Positions 17,402 to 25,970 of a DNA stretch of 43,233 nucleotides are shown here, piece after piece. Within the stretch, counting starts at the first letter, position 1, and every line of letters begins with the position of its first letter. The DNA is from Caloramator australicus RC3 (GTDB lineage Bacteria > Bacillota > Clostridia > Clostridiales > Caloramatoraceae), in NCBI RefSeq assembly GCF_000297115.1, contig NZ_CAKP01000046.1, forward strand, positions 1 to 43,233, in the 5' to 3' direction. A program made the position numbers and the translations under genes. The notes beneath the pieces are model-generated. The model saw nothing but the letters and a program-made list of their open reading frames with translations, had not been told where the DNA came from and searched no databases.

Positions 17402-19759
17402 ATGATGAGGGCCGACTACGTTATTTTAAAATATCAAAAGAAATTTATTTTAATTAGGTTTAAAGCAGTAGAATATTCTGAAGGAGCAAAGGGACATATA
17501 GATGAACTTGAGAAAATATTTAAAAGGGATATAAATAAACCCTTTGAATATTTTTATTATTTTAAACTTAATAATAGCAAATACTGCTTTGCAAGAGCCT
17601 TTTCTAAGGAAGGAAGTAGCAACGATTATACAGTAGAATGCCTTTTATTTGACGATATAGACTTTTATCCCTTTAAACTTTTTGATTGTAAAATAGAATA
17701 TTCTCAATATGCGGATATAACTTTAAATGAGTTTAATATTGAGGCTTTAAAAACTATTTCGGAGAATAGAGGGATTTACATTTTAATTTCCAAACTGATA
17801 GATGGAGAAAAGGTTAATATAATATTTGACGATTATAAAACTTTGTTAGTAGCCCTATATCATGCATTCCCAATAAAATTTGCAAAGGATATATATTTTA
17901 CAACAGATGAGGCTTTCCCTAAAGAGGTTGATATAAAATTTGTGAAGGGAATAAACACTTCAAATGCTATTAATTTAAACGAAGGTAAAATTTTAAAAGG
18001 CAGAGGATATGAGGTTACTAACTTGATTGAACTGGCATATACCATTAATATGAATTATCTATTTGATTTTCATAATTTTTTAGAACAATTTGAACTAAAA
18101 AAAATTGGCCCTGATATAGATAATTTATATTGGTTATACAAGATAATAGGAATAGATGCAAAGGAAATAGATAGGGAAATTCTAATTAGAATTATAGTAT
18201 TTTCCTTTAATTTACCTGATGAAAATATATTTGAAATATTTAAGTCATTAGAAAAAAATTTTGAAGTATTAATAACAAAGCTTAATGCTTATGATTGTGA
18301 CGTAATGCTAAAGTTTTTAATAAAAAATTTAGATTCTGATAATTTATTTGTAATTCAAAGAAGCCAAGAGCTAATAAGATTTCTTTTAGATGAGATGATA
18401 TTAAAAGATATAGACTTAAATTCTTTTATCGATAAAATTGATGAACTGTTTAATATTATAAAGGATAAAGGACTTTATTTTATCAAATCAAACTTAAAGG
18501 AAGAAAGAATAGAATTTATCAATGCAATTTTAAATAAAATCGAAGATTCAAAAATTCACTACTTTTATTTATACATTACAATTAAATCTCTACTTGAACT
18601 TGATTATACCTTTGAAAAGGCTTTAAAAAATGAAGGGATAAGAAGTTTAATAGAAAAATCTTTAAATGTAATATTTGAGGATATAGATAAGATCAAGTCT
18701 TTATTAAATTTGGTATCAAATAGTCCGGAGTTTTTTAGCAATTTATTTATTATTTTATTCGACAAGTCTGAGAATGAAATAAAACAAGCTGCTCTCATTG
18801 GAATTTTAATTTCAATTATAGATCAAAAGGATGATTTTATATCCTACCAGTTAAGAAGGGAAATAAAAAACAAAAATTCTGAAGTATTATATGAAGAATT
18901 TAAATTAAGGCTTGAAAATGCTGAAGATAAAGTGAAGTTTTTTGAATTTTATACTGAAAATGTTTTAGAAAAGTTCGATGATTTTTATAGAGAATATTTT
19001 GAAAAAATTTTAAAGGATTATTTGTTAAAAATAAATGATGAAAATGCATCAAGGGAAGTAATAAAAATAATAAATAGGGTAATAAATGAAAAATTACTGC
19101 TTAGCGATGATGCAACGAGGATGCTTATTGATTTCTTTGAAAAACATTATGATTTTAAAGATATAAACGAAGTAAAGGATATTGTTAAATGGATAAAGTT
19201 AATTAAAAGAATAAGGAAAATAAACACTAGCCCAGATGTTACTTCTCTACTTGATTTTGGTATATTTTTAGAGGAAGGCAAAGATGCGCGGGCAAAAATA
19301 AATGATTTAATAAAAAGTTTTGGTAGGATAAACTTTCTTACAGGAGATAAATATAAGAACTTTCTTTTATGGACATTACCTAATATTTTAAGATTAATAG
19401 AGGATGTGGAAGACCATAAGTCCATAATTTACTTTTATAACCCAGAGGATGAATTGGAGTTTTATAAGTTTTATACAAATAATATTTTTAAATTCTACGA
19501 GGAAAACAAAGAGGTTGGCTATCATGTATTGCTTACTTTTTTAGTTTATTTTTACTTTTATATTGAACCTAAATACAGGCTTTATGGTGAGGAAAATAAG
19601 GTTGAGGAATTTAATGATTTTCTAATTCTAATGTTTTCAGAATACAAGAATATTTCAATTGAAAAATTTAATCTTGATATAATAAACGAATTTGAAAGCA
19701 GTGGACTTAGTGTGCCTATAATGTGGAAGAATATTTATGAAAAACTATTAAAGAGGTAG
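17402..19759 (+). CDS. Large helical protein with a GAP1-N2-like N-terminal region
   Basis: A 785-residue protein without signal peptide or membrane helix, rich in Lys, Glu, Ile, Leu and Phe. I do not recognise it firmly. The first 200 residues show the order of elements of GAP1-N2 domains (GTPase-associated protein 1): a Tyr/Phe-rich strand, KYCFARAFSKEGSSNDYTVE where that family has its GN-F-H segment, PFKLFDCKIEYSQ, and later HAFPIKFAKDIYFTTDEAFP where it has a lsFtTy-like motif. The rest looks all-helical, like an armadillo/HEAT scaffold. The gene follows a terminator, has AAGGGGGA before two adjacent ATGs, and ends 9 bases before the FtsA-like gene, so the two form an operon. The GAP1 link is tentative. 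Confidence 0.5.
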   Translation: MMRADYVILKYQKKFILIRFKAVEYSEGAKGHIDELEKIFKRDINKPFEYFYYFKLNNSKYCFARAFSKEGSSNDYTVECLLFDDIDFYPFKLFDCKIEYSQYADITLNEFNIEALKTISENRGIYILISKLIDGEKVNIIFDDYKTLLVALYHAFPIKFAKDIYFTTDEAFPKEVDIKFVKGINTSNAINLNEGKILKGRGYEVTNLIELAYTINMNYLFDFHNFLEQFELKKIGPDIDNLYWLYKIIGIDAKEIDREILIRIIVFSFNLPDENIFEIFKSLEKNFEVLITKLNAYDCDVMLKFLIKNLDSDNLFVIQRSQELIRFLLDEMILKDIDLNSFIDKIDELFNIIKDKGLYFIKSNLKEERIEFINAILNKIEDSKIHYFYLYITIKSLLELDYTFEKALKNEGIRSLIEKSLNVIFEDIDKIKSLLNLVSNSPEFFSNLFIILFDKSENEIKQAALIGILISIIDQKDDFISYQLRREIKNKNSEVLYEEFKLRLENAEDKVKFFEFYTENVLEKFDDFYREYFEKILKDYLLKINDENASREVIKIINRVINEKLLLSDDATRMLIDFFEKHYDFKDINEVKDIVKWIKLIKRIRKINTSPDVTSLLDFGIFLEEGKDARAKINDLIKSFGRINFLTGDKYKNFLLWTLPNILRLIEDVEDHKSIIYFYNPEDELEFYKFYTNNIFKFYEENKEVGYHVLLTFLVYFYFYIEPKYRLYGEENKVEEFNDFLILMFSEYKNISIEKFNLDIINEFESSGLSVPIMWKNIYEKLLKR

Positions 19760-19768
19760 GGTGGTTTT

Positions 19769-21520
19769 GTGGAAGATTTAAAATTTGCAATAGACATAGG
19801 GACAAGAACTGTTATAGGAGTTGCTTATTATGTTGAAGATGGGAAAAGGATAATAAAAGATATAGAAATAGAAGAACACAAAAAAAGGTCCATGTTTGAT
19901 GGACAAGTCCACGATATTGCAGCAGTTTCTGAAGTTGTTTTAAAAGTTAAAAATAAATTAGAAGAAAGGTTGAACATAAAGATTGAAAGGGTTTCGATTG
20001 CAGCAGCAGGTAGAACCCTTAAAACATGTAAGTATAAATTGGATAAATACTTTGAAACTAATACCTTCATTGATATGCATATTATAGGCCAAATTGAGAT
20101 GGAGGCCCTTCAGGGTGCCTATAATATGATGGAGAAGGATAATTCTGATGAAGAATTCTATTGCGTAGGCTATACCGTCGTGAACTATTATCTAAATGAT
20201 TATATTATTATGTCTTTAGAGGGTCATAAAGCCAATAAAATTTCTGTTGAAGTCCTTGCAAGTTTTCTACCAAGGTCAGTTGTCGATGGATTATACGAAG
20301 TTATAAATAGATGTAATATGACGGTTGAGAACCTAACATTAGAACCCATTGCCGCAATGAACGCAATAATACCTAAGGATCTGAGGCTTTTAAATCTAGC
20401 CCTTGTGGATATTGGAGCTGGAACATCCGATATTGCAATTACAAAGGATGGAACCGTAGTTGGATTTGGTATGGTTCCCTTTGCAGGGGATGAGATTACG
20501 GAGGCTATATGCCATTATTTGGTGGTAGATTTTAATACGGCTGAAAAAATTAAGATGGAAATGGGGACAAGGAAAAAGGAGATAAAATATATAGATGTTT
20601 TGGGAAATAAAAAGATAATAAAGAAGGAAGAGCTGCAGGAAGCAATAAGAGATGCTCTAAAAAGGATGGGAATGTTGATTTGTGAAAAAATAATTGACTT
20701 AAATGGGAAATCCCCTAATGCTGTCTTTTTAGTAGGAGGAGGCAGTAAAATAGACGGTATATCAGAATGTATATCCCAACAATTAAATCTTCCAAAGGAA
20801 AGGGTAGTAGTTAAAGGCCTTGAAGCTGTTAAGGGAATTATTAACATGAGCACAAAAAAGCTTGGCCCTGAGGGAATAACTCCGATAGGTATTGCTTTAA
20901 CTTCAACTAATGTAAATACTTTTATTGAAGTTAAAGTTAATGGCAAAGAGGTGAAACTTTATGGTGGAAGAAAAATGAAGATTTCGGATTGTTTAGCTCA
21001 GGTAGGATTAAGTTCTTTAAAATTGTTTGGAAGAAGCGGAAAAAGTTTAAGCTTTAAGTTAAATGGGGAGCAAAAGAAAATATATGGGGAAAATCCAACT
21101 CAAGGATTAATATTGTTGAATGGTGAACTATCCAACATAATGGCAGAGGTTAAAGATGGGGATGAAATTATCGTAAAAGAAGCAGTAGATGGGAAGGATG
21201 CGAAGGCTTTTATAAAAGAATTTATAAAGGATGGTCAAGTTGCCTATGTAAATTCAAAATTGGTTGATTTAAATTATGAAATAAAAGATGGAGATGAGGT
21301 AACAATAATAGATAAAGAAAACTTTATTAAAGTTAAAGTAAACGGTAAAGAAATAAAGTTAGAAAATAAAGAGGATGGTTATATATTTATAGATGTTTTT
21401 AATTACATAGATTTTGATATAAAAAGTGTAAAGAATGTTAAACTTCTTCTTAATGGAAGGCAGGCATCCTATACGGATAAAATATATGATGGGGATGAAA
21501 TAGAAATACAATTTACTTAA
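19769..21520 (+). CDS. FtsA-like actin-fold ATPase with a beta-grasp-like C-terminal tail
   Basis: A 583-residue actin/Hsp70-fold ATPase of the FtsA/PilM type. Phosphate-1 motif FAIDIGTRTVIGV (about 6-18), an FtsA-like 1C/SHS2 region (about 90-190), phosphate-2 motif LALVDIGAGTSDIAIT (about 211-226), and adenosine motif AVFLVGGGSKIDGI (about 317-330) are all present. Where FtsA ends in a membrane-binding helix, this protein continues with about 190 residues of short strands: VKVNGKEVKL and VKVNGKEIKL start two units, and KDGDEI, KDGDEV and YDGDEI close three units, suggesting ThiS/ubiquitin-like folds. It starts with GTG behind GGGTGG, 9 bases after its large partner. It may act in cell shape or division, but is not standard FtsA. 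Confidence 0.75.
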   Translation: MEDLKFAIDIGTRTVIGVAYYVEDGKRIIKDIEIEEHKKRSMFDGQVHDIAAVSEVVLKVKNKLEERLNIKIERVSIAAAGRTLKTCKYKLDKYFETNTFIDMHIIGQIEMEALQGAYNMMEKDNSDEEFYCVGYTVVNYYLNDYIIMSLEGHKANKISVEVLASFLPRSVVDGLYEVINRCNMTVENLTLEPIAAMNAIIPKDLRLLNLALVDIGAGTSDIAITKDGTVVGFGMVPFAGDEITEAICHYLVVDFNTAEKIKMEMGTRKKEIKYIDVLGNKKIIKKEELQEAIRDALKRMGMLICEKIIDLNGKSPNAVFLVGGGSKIDGISECISQQLNLPKERVVVKGLEAVKGIINMSTKKLGPEGITPIGIALTSTNVNTFIEVKVNGKEVKLYGGRKMKISDCLAQVGLSSLKLFGRSGKSLSFKLNGEQKKIYGENPTQGLILLNGELSNIMAEVKDGDEIIVKEAVDGKDAKAFIKEFIKDGQVAYVNSKLVDLNYEIKDGDEVTIIDKENFIKVKVNGKEIKLENKEDGYIFIDVFNYIDFDIKSVKNVKLLLNGRQASYTDKIYDGDEIEIQFT

Positions 21521-21596
21521 AACTTGACCAAATAATGGAACAAAATTTAAAAAATGCTGTCTAATTTAGTGAAGAAGGAATAAAGAGGTGAAAAAA

Positions 21597-23477
21597 ATGA
21601 GGCTCCCCATAAGATTAAGAAACTTTTTAACAATAATGATTATAATTTTGCTTTTTCCTATAGTAGTTTTTGCCAATGCAACATATAAAGATATTAAAGT
21701 AAAGCTGGCAGCTCAAAATAGTCCCTCATTGCCATCAGTAGGTAGCTATGAAAATTTTATTAAACTATTAGAGAAATCTGAAAAAATAAAACCCTTCTAT
21801 AAGCTAACCTTCACGACGGATGAAAGGGCATTAAAAACAGCTGCTGCTGACTATTCTAACACAAATGTTCAAGTAGATGGCGTTGATGAGTCTGATATTG
21901 TAAAAACAGATGGTGAATACATTTATCAAGTCAACAATGAAAGATTGTTGATAGTTAAAGCTTATCCCGCTGAGGAAATGCAAGTCGTAAGTCAAATTAA
22001 GTATGACCTTGGTGCATTTTATCCTAACGATTTATATGTCTATAAAAACAATTTGGTAGTGATTGGTAGAAAATATGTTAATATAAGAAAAGAAGGAAGC
22101 CCAGTAGAAGGCGGAAAAATAATTAAAAACGTAATTAGGCCAATAGTTATTACAAAACCAGTTACAAAAGTTTTAGTTTATGATATAAGCAACAAAAAGA
22201 ATATTAAGATTAAAAGAACTATAGAGGTTGATGGTGATTATCTAACATCTAGGATGATTAATTCTAAGTTTTATATGATAACAAATAAATATCTTTATGA
22301 TTACAGGGCTAATCAAGATATAAAACCTATGTATAAGGATAGCGTATATAGAGCAGGTAGAGAAAATGAAATAGACTTTAAGGACATAAAATATTTCCCT
22401 GGATATGTTGAACCTAATTATATTTTGCTTTCTTCATTTGATATATTAAAGGATGATAAGGCAGACATTCAGACATATTTAGGTTCAGGTCAAAATGTCT
22501 ATGCTTCATTAAATAATATTTATGTTGCAGTAAGCGAATATAGTTATCAAAATAACAACACTATAATTTACAAGTTTAATATTAAGGATGGAGTAAGGTA
22601 TACAAATAGTGCAAAGATTCAAGGCATGCTTTTAAATCAATTTTCCATGGATGAATACGATGGTTATTTCAGAGTAGCTACCACTAGTTTTTCAAACGTT
22701 ATAGGTGGGGATACATCTAATAATTTATATATCCTTGATGAGAATATGAATCTTGTCGGAAAGCTTGAAGGCTTAGCTGAAGGTGAAAATATTAAATCAG
22801 CAAGGTTTTTAAAAGATAAGGTATATTTGGTAACCTATAAAAATATTGATCCATTATTTGTAATTGATGCGTCTAATCCCAAAGAACCTAAAGTATTAGG
22901 ATACCTTAAAATACCTGGATTCAGCACCTATCTACATCCCTATGATGAAAATCATATAATAGGCTTTGGAGTAAACACAAAGGATGTAGAGATTACGGGA
23001 TATGATGGCAAGCCTTTTACTACAACTATAGAAAGTGGATTAAAATTATCTTTATTTGATATTACGGATTTTGAAAATCCGAAGGAACAGGATACAATTA
23101 TAATAGGAGGAAGGGGAAGCTATTCAGAGCTTTTATATAATCATAAGGCACTACTTTTCTCAAAGGAAAAGAACATTTTTGCCTTCCCAGTTACTATATT
23201 TGAAACTGCAAATTTAGATAAACCTTTTGATTATGGAAAGTTTAGTTTTCAAGGGGTATATATATTTGGTGTAGATGTAGAAAAAGGATTAAATCTGAAG
23301 GGCAAAATTACACATATAACAAAATTTGGTGATGATAAATATATTGGATTTGATTATAATGAGGCAATTCACAGAATAATATATATAAACGACGTAATAT
23401 ATACCATTTCAGATAAGTATATAAAGGCAAGCGACATTAATACCTTCGAAGAAATTAATAAAATTGAATTAAAATAA
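21597..23477 (+). CDS. Secreted beta-propeller domain protein
   Basis: A 626-residue exported protein of the beta-propeller family PF09826. The N-terminus is a signal peptide (basic start, then TIMIIILLFPIVVFANA). The family signature follows: YSNTNVQVDGVDESDIVKTD and GEYIYQVNNERLLIVKAYP; the rest consists of repeated strands such as KVYLVTYKNIDPLFVIDASN. The role is unknown; in clostridia such proteins lie at or outside the membrane. ATG 21597 is preferred, as AGAGGTG lies 7 bases upstream and a GTG at 21588 overlaps it. A terminator follows. Confidence 0.85.
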   Translation: MRLPIRLRNFLTIMIIILLFPIVVFANATYKDIKVKLAAQNSPSLPSVGSYENFIKLLEKSEKIKPFYKLTFTTDERALKTAAADYSNTNVQVDGVDESDIVKTDGEYIYQVNNERLLIVKAYPAEEMQVVSQIKYDLGAFYPNDLYVYKNNLVVIGRKYVNIRKEGSPVEGGKIIKNVIRPIVITKPVTKVLVYDISNKKNIKIKRTIEVDGDYLTSRMINSKFYMITNKYLYDYRANQDIKPMYKDSVYRAGRENEIDFKDIKYFPGYVEPNYILLSSFDILKDDKADIQTYLGSGQNVYASLNNIYVAVSEYSYQNNNTIIYKFNIKDGVRYTNSAKIQGMLLNQFSMDEYDGYFRVATTSFSNVIGGDTSNNLYILDENMNLVGKLEGLAEGENIKSARFLKDKVYLVTYKNIDPLFVIDASNPKEPKVLGYLKIPGFSTYLHPYDENHIIGFGVNTKDVEITGYDGKPFTTTIESGLKLSLFDITDFENPKEQDTIIIGGRGSYSELLYNHKALLFSKEKNIFAFPVTIFETANLDKPFDYGKFSFQGVYIFGVDVEKGLNLKGKITHITKFGDDKYIGFDYNEAIHRIIYINDVIYTISDKYIKASDINTFEEINKIELK

Positions 23478-23504
23478 GGCACTTTTAAGGTGCCTTATTT
23501 TGTT
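23473..23504 (+). terminator. Rho-independent terminator after the beta-propeller gene
   Basis: A 10-bp perfect stem AATAAGGCAC/GTGCCTTATT (23473-23499, loop TTTTAAG) is followed by TTGTT and overlaps the stop codon. Confidence 0.85.
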
Positions 23505-23531
23505 GACTTAATCCTGCAATATTGATATAAA
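23503..23531 (+). promoter_or_regulatory. Sigma-A promoter of the nucleosidase/radical SAM pair
   Basis: TTGACT (23503-23508) and TATAAA (23526-23531) with a 17-base spacer lie directly after the terminator and 18 bases before the nucleosidase ATG. This is a vegetative-type promoter; no sigma-G element, as drives spore photoproduct lyase in Bacillus, is seen. Confidence 0.6.
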
Positions 23532-23549
23532 TAAATTTAGGTGATGATA

Positions 23550-24353
23550 ATGATTTTAATCCAGTGTGCACTATATTCCGAGGCTAAGCCTTTAATTGAA
23601 AAGTTCAGGCTTTCTAAAAATATGAAGGAAAATTATTTTGAAGTTTTTGAGGGGGATAATATAAAACTTATTGTATCCGGATACGGTAAAATAAATGCAG
23701 CAGCATCTGCAGTTTATTTTATTACAAAAAACAATTTAGAATGTGAAGCCTTTGTTAACATAGGAATTGCTGGAAGTTTAAAAAGAAAAATAAGGGAGGC
23801 AGTTTTAATAAACAAGATTGAGGATAATGATACAGGAAGAAGCTTTTACCCTGATATATTAATAAAACACTCCTTTGATGAAGGAACTCTCGAGACTTTT
23901 TCTAAGATAGTTATAAAAGATATGGTGGAGGACTTATGCGATATGGAGGGTAGTGCTTTTTTCGAAGCCTTAAGTAAGTTCCTACCTCCCCATAAGCTTC
24001 AAGTTATTAAAATTGTTTCTGACAATCTTGATGGAAAAAGACTAAATCATGACTTTGTGTATGATGTTATTAAGGACAATATAGAAAAGATTGAGGATTT
24101 TATTGTAAAGCTTTATAATGCAAATAAAAGGGAAAAATTTTTGGATGACAAGGATGAGACAATTTTACAAGGGATTTCACAGAATTTGAATCTAACGGAA
24201 TTTCAAAAAAACGAACTTATAAAGCAATATATTTCCTTTAAAATTAGGGGAGAGGACATTAATATTTTAGAACCTTTTTTACAAATTAAAGTAAAAACAA
24301 AAAACGAAGGGAAGAAATATTATAATGAAATCATCAGAACTTTATCTAAATAG
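23550..24353 (+). CDS. MTAN-like nucleosidase/phosphorylase with helical extension
   Basis: A 267-residue protein of the purine nucleoside phosphorylase/MTA-SAH nucleosidase superfamily. Residues 1-185 hold the fold: a glutamate in CALYSEAKPL where MTAN has its catalytic-site Glu, NIGIAGSL, DMEGSAFFEAL (ribose-binding Met-Glu) and VSDNLDG (catalytic Asp). The C-terminal 80 residues are a charged helical extension that I do not recognise. The start is probably ATG 23550, 5 bases after AGGTGA; GTG 23541 and ATG 23544 are in frame. Its end overlaps the radical SAM gene by 29 bases, so the two are co-translated. It could cleave 5'-deoxyadenosine, MTA or SAH. Confidence 0.72.
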   Translation: MILIQCALYSEAKPLIEKFRLSKNMKENYFEVFEGDNIKLIVSGYGKINAAASAVYFITKNNLECEAFVNIGIAGSLKRKIREAVLINKIEDNDTGRSFYPDILIKHSFDEGTLETFSKIVIKDMVEDLCDMEGSAFFEALSKFLPPHKLQVIKIVSDNLDGKRLNHDFVYDVIKDNIEKIEDFIVKLYNANKREKFLDDKDETILQGISQNLNLTEFQKNELIKQYISFKIRGEDINILEPFLQIKVKTKNEGKKYYNEIIRTLSK

Positions 24354-25320
24354 TTTTTCTCATATATATGTTGAAAGGGATGTTTTTGAATATGAAAAAA
24401 CTACTGATATTTTAAGAAAAGTTGTAAATGGGCAGGTTATAGTTATAGATAATTATAAAGATGTATTTAACAGGCCCAAGCAGGATTTTTTGCTTCAAAA
24501 GAAGAGTCAAAAGTTAATTTTAGCTAAAAAAAGAGATGAATTCTTATACAAGGGCTCTGAACTTTGTGAAAACTTTGGATATAAACATTTCTTTTATACA
24601 TCAAATATTTTAAATTGCATTTATGATTGTGAGTATTGCTATTTAAGGGGACTATATAACTCATCGAATATTGTTATTTTTGTCAATATTGAAGATTTTT
24701 TTAGGGCAATTGATGAAGAAACTAAGGATAAAAAAATTTATGTAGCACTTTCCTATGATTCTGACATTTTAGCCTTTGAAGGTTTAACGGGTTTTTGCAA
24801 TGATTATATTGATTATGCCAAAAAGAATAAAAATGTCCTGTTTGAGATAAGGACTAAAAGTTCAAACTTTAATTTTATAGCTAAACTTGATATACCTGAA
24901 AATGTAATTTTGGCTTGGACACTTTTGCCTGATGATGTAATCAAGTTCTATGAAAATAAAACGCCATCTTTAGATCTAAGGCTTAAGGATATAAAAGCTG
25001 CTCAATCAAAGGGGTTAAGGGTTAGACTTTCTATTGAACCTATTATAAAGGTTAGGAACTTTGAGAAGATTTATAAAGATTTTATTGAAAAAGTCTTTAA
25101 GGAACTTGATAAAAATCTCATTAGGGATATTAATGTTGGTGCCTTTAGAATGAGTAAAGAACATATAAAAAGAATAAGGAAATTAAATCCTTATTCTAAA
25201 ATATTTTCCTATAAATTTGTTAACAAAGAAGGATATGTAAGTTACGATGATGAAGAAAATTTAAGGGAATTTATAATATCTGAATTAAAGAAATATATAG
25301 AAGAAGAAAAAATTTATTGA
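24325..25320 (+). CDS. Spore photoproduct lyase-like radical SAM protein
   Basis: A 331-residue radical SAM enzyme of the SPL (SplB) family. The cluster motif is CIYDCEYCY (C98, C102, C105; CX3CX2C as in SPL). YGYKHFF-type sequence before it, and DVIKFYENKTPSLDLRLK and RLSIEPIIKV after it, fit the family. Between C105 and C158 I see no cysteine. Classical SPL needs a hydrogen-donor cysteine about 50 residues after the cluster, and the equivalent segment here reads VALSYDSDILAFE, so DNA repair of spore photoproduct is doubtful unless C158 serves. It overlaps the nucleosidase gene by 29 bases, with GAAGGGA as ribosome binding site, and overlaps the convergent cupin gene by 7 bases. Confidence 0.78.
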   Translation: MKSSELYLNSFSHIYVERDVFEYEKTTDILRKVVNGQVIVIDNYKDVFNRPKQDFLLQKKSQKLILAKKRDEFLYKGSELCENFGYKHFFYTSNILNCIYDCEYCYLRGLYNSSNIVIFVNIEDFFRAIDEETKDKKIYVALSYDSDILAFEGLTGFCNDYIDYAKKNKNVLFEIRTKSSNFNFIAKLDIPENVILAWTLLPDDVIKFYENKTPSLDLRLKDIKAAQSKGLRVRLSIEPIIKVRNFEKIYKDFIEKVFKELDKNLIRDINVGAFRMSKEHIKRIRKLNPYSKIFSYKFVNKEGYVSYDDEENLREFIISELKKYIEEEKIY

Positions 25321-25592
25321 ATAAATTCGAAGGTATATGCCTTTTTGATAGGTCTTTTTACAATCCAAGTGCATTTAAGCCCTTTTGGGAAAGTCACTAG
25401 GGTGTTTTCATCGATATGAACTTCTTCATAGTCTGTTTTAACGATAACTTCTCCTTCAAATATGTAGCAGGTTTCAGTTTCATCATATTCCCAATCAAAT
25501 GTTGAAACATCGCAGCTCCATCTTCCCCATGTGTCAATCCCAAGTTTTTTTGCTTCTTCAAGACTCATTTTTCTTTTTATTATTTTTATCAT
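25314..25592 (-). CDS. Small cupin protein (DUF861/EutQ-like)
   Basis: A 92-residue single-domain cupin. RWSCDVSTFDWEYDETETCY, followed by IFEGEVIVKT and VTFPKGLKCTWIV, is typical of the Cupin_3/DUF861 family, whose members bind a small ligand and often no metal. I chose ATG 25592 (minus) because GGGAGGTG lies 6 bases upstream; a longer frame has no site. The final codons overlap the SPL-like gene tail to tail. No function can be assigned. Confidence 0.8.
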   Translation of the reverse strand: MIKIIKRKMSLEEAKKLGIDTWGRWSCDVSTFDWEYDETETCYIFEGEVIVKTDYEEVHIDENTLVTFPKGLKCTWIVKRPIKKAYTFEFIQ

Positions 25593-25649
25593 ATATAACA
25601 CCTCCCTAAGTAAATTTATAATGCAAATAAAATAATTTTTCAATAGAAA

Positions 25650-25673
25650 TAAAAAAGGCTGCCTTTGGGCAGC
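25650..25673 (-). terminator. Rho-independent terminator after the minus-strand ferredoxin
   Basis: On the minus strand GCTGCC-CAAA-GGCAGC (25673-25658) is followed by CTTTTTT, directly after the ferredoxin stop. Confidence 0.85.
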
Positions 25674-25674
25674 A

Positions 25675-25875
25675 TTAAGCCATTTTTATAGCTCTATGTG
25701 GACATACTTGCACACATTTTCCACAACCAACACATTTGTTTGGGTCTACCTTTGGTGTTGATGCACCAAAAAAGCCTTTTACCTCTTGTGTTATTGCTCC
25801 AACTGGACAAACCCTTTTTGCAGGACAGAATGGTGATCTATCGCATATATTAGGATCAACGTAAGCTTTTTTCAT
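25675..25875 (-). CDS. 4Fe-4S dicluster ferredoxin-type protein
   Basis: A 66-residue iron-sulfur protein. The C-terminal half has a normal motif CVGCGKCVQVCP. The N-terminal half has an irregular one, CDRSPFCPAKRVCPVGAI, with extra residues between the cysteines, as in a conserved clostridial group of 4Fe-4S-binding proteins often found near redox or metal genes. I chose ATG 25875 because AGGAGGTG lies 7 bases upstream; an earlier ATG has no site. The promoter region holds a C4/G6 palindrome (25898-25914) overlapping its -10, so expression may be regulated. Partner unknown. Confidence 0.85.
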   Translation of the reverse strand: MKKAYVDPNICDRSPFCPAKRVCPVGAITQEVKGFFGASTPKVDPNKCVGCGKCVQVCPHRAIKMA

Positions 25876-25894
25876 AAAACACACCTCCTACAAA

Positions 25895-25914
25895 ATTATA
25901 CCCCTGGGGGGAAT
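25895..25914 (-). promoter_or_regulatory. -10 element with overlapping CsoR-like palindrome
   Basis: On the minus strand TATAAT (25900-25895) lies 20 bases before the ferredoxin start. On the plus strand ATACCCCTGGGGGGAAT (25898-25914) overlaps it. GC-rich palindromes of this kind in AT-rich DNA resemble operators of the CsoR/CstR/RcnR copper, nickel or persulfide sensors. No such regulator gene is in the window, and the -35 is weak. Confidence 0.35.
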
Positions 25915-25970
25915 GCAAAAGTATTATATAATATATTTAAAGAAAATGCAATATAAAAAAGGTGGTAATT

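Noticed and set aside
20515-20946. A 143-codon open frame antisense to the FtsA-like gene.
   Set aside because: No ribosome binding site, and the sense strand encodes the conserved ATPase motifs.
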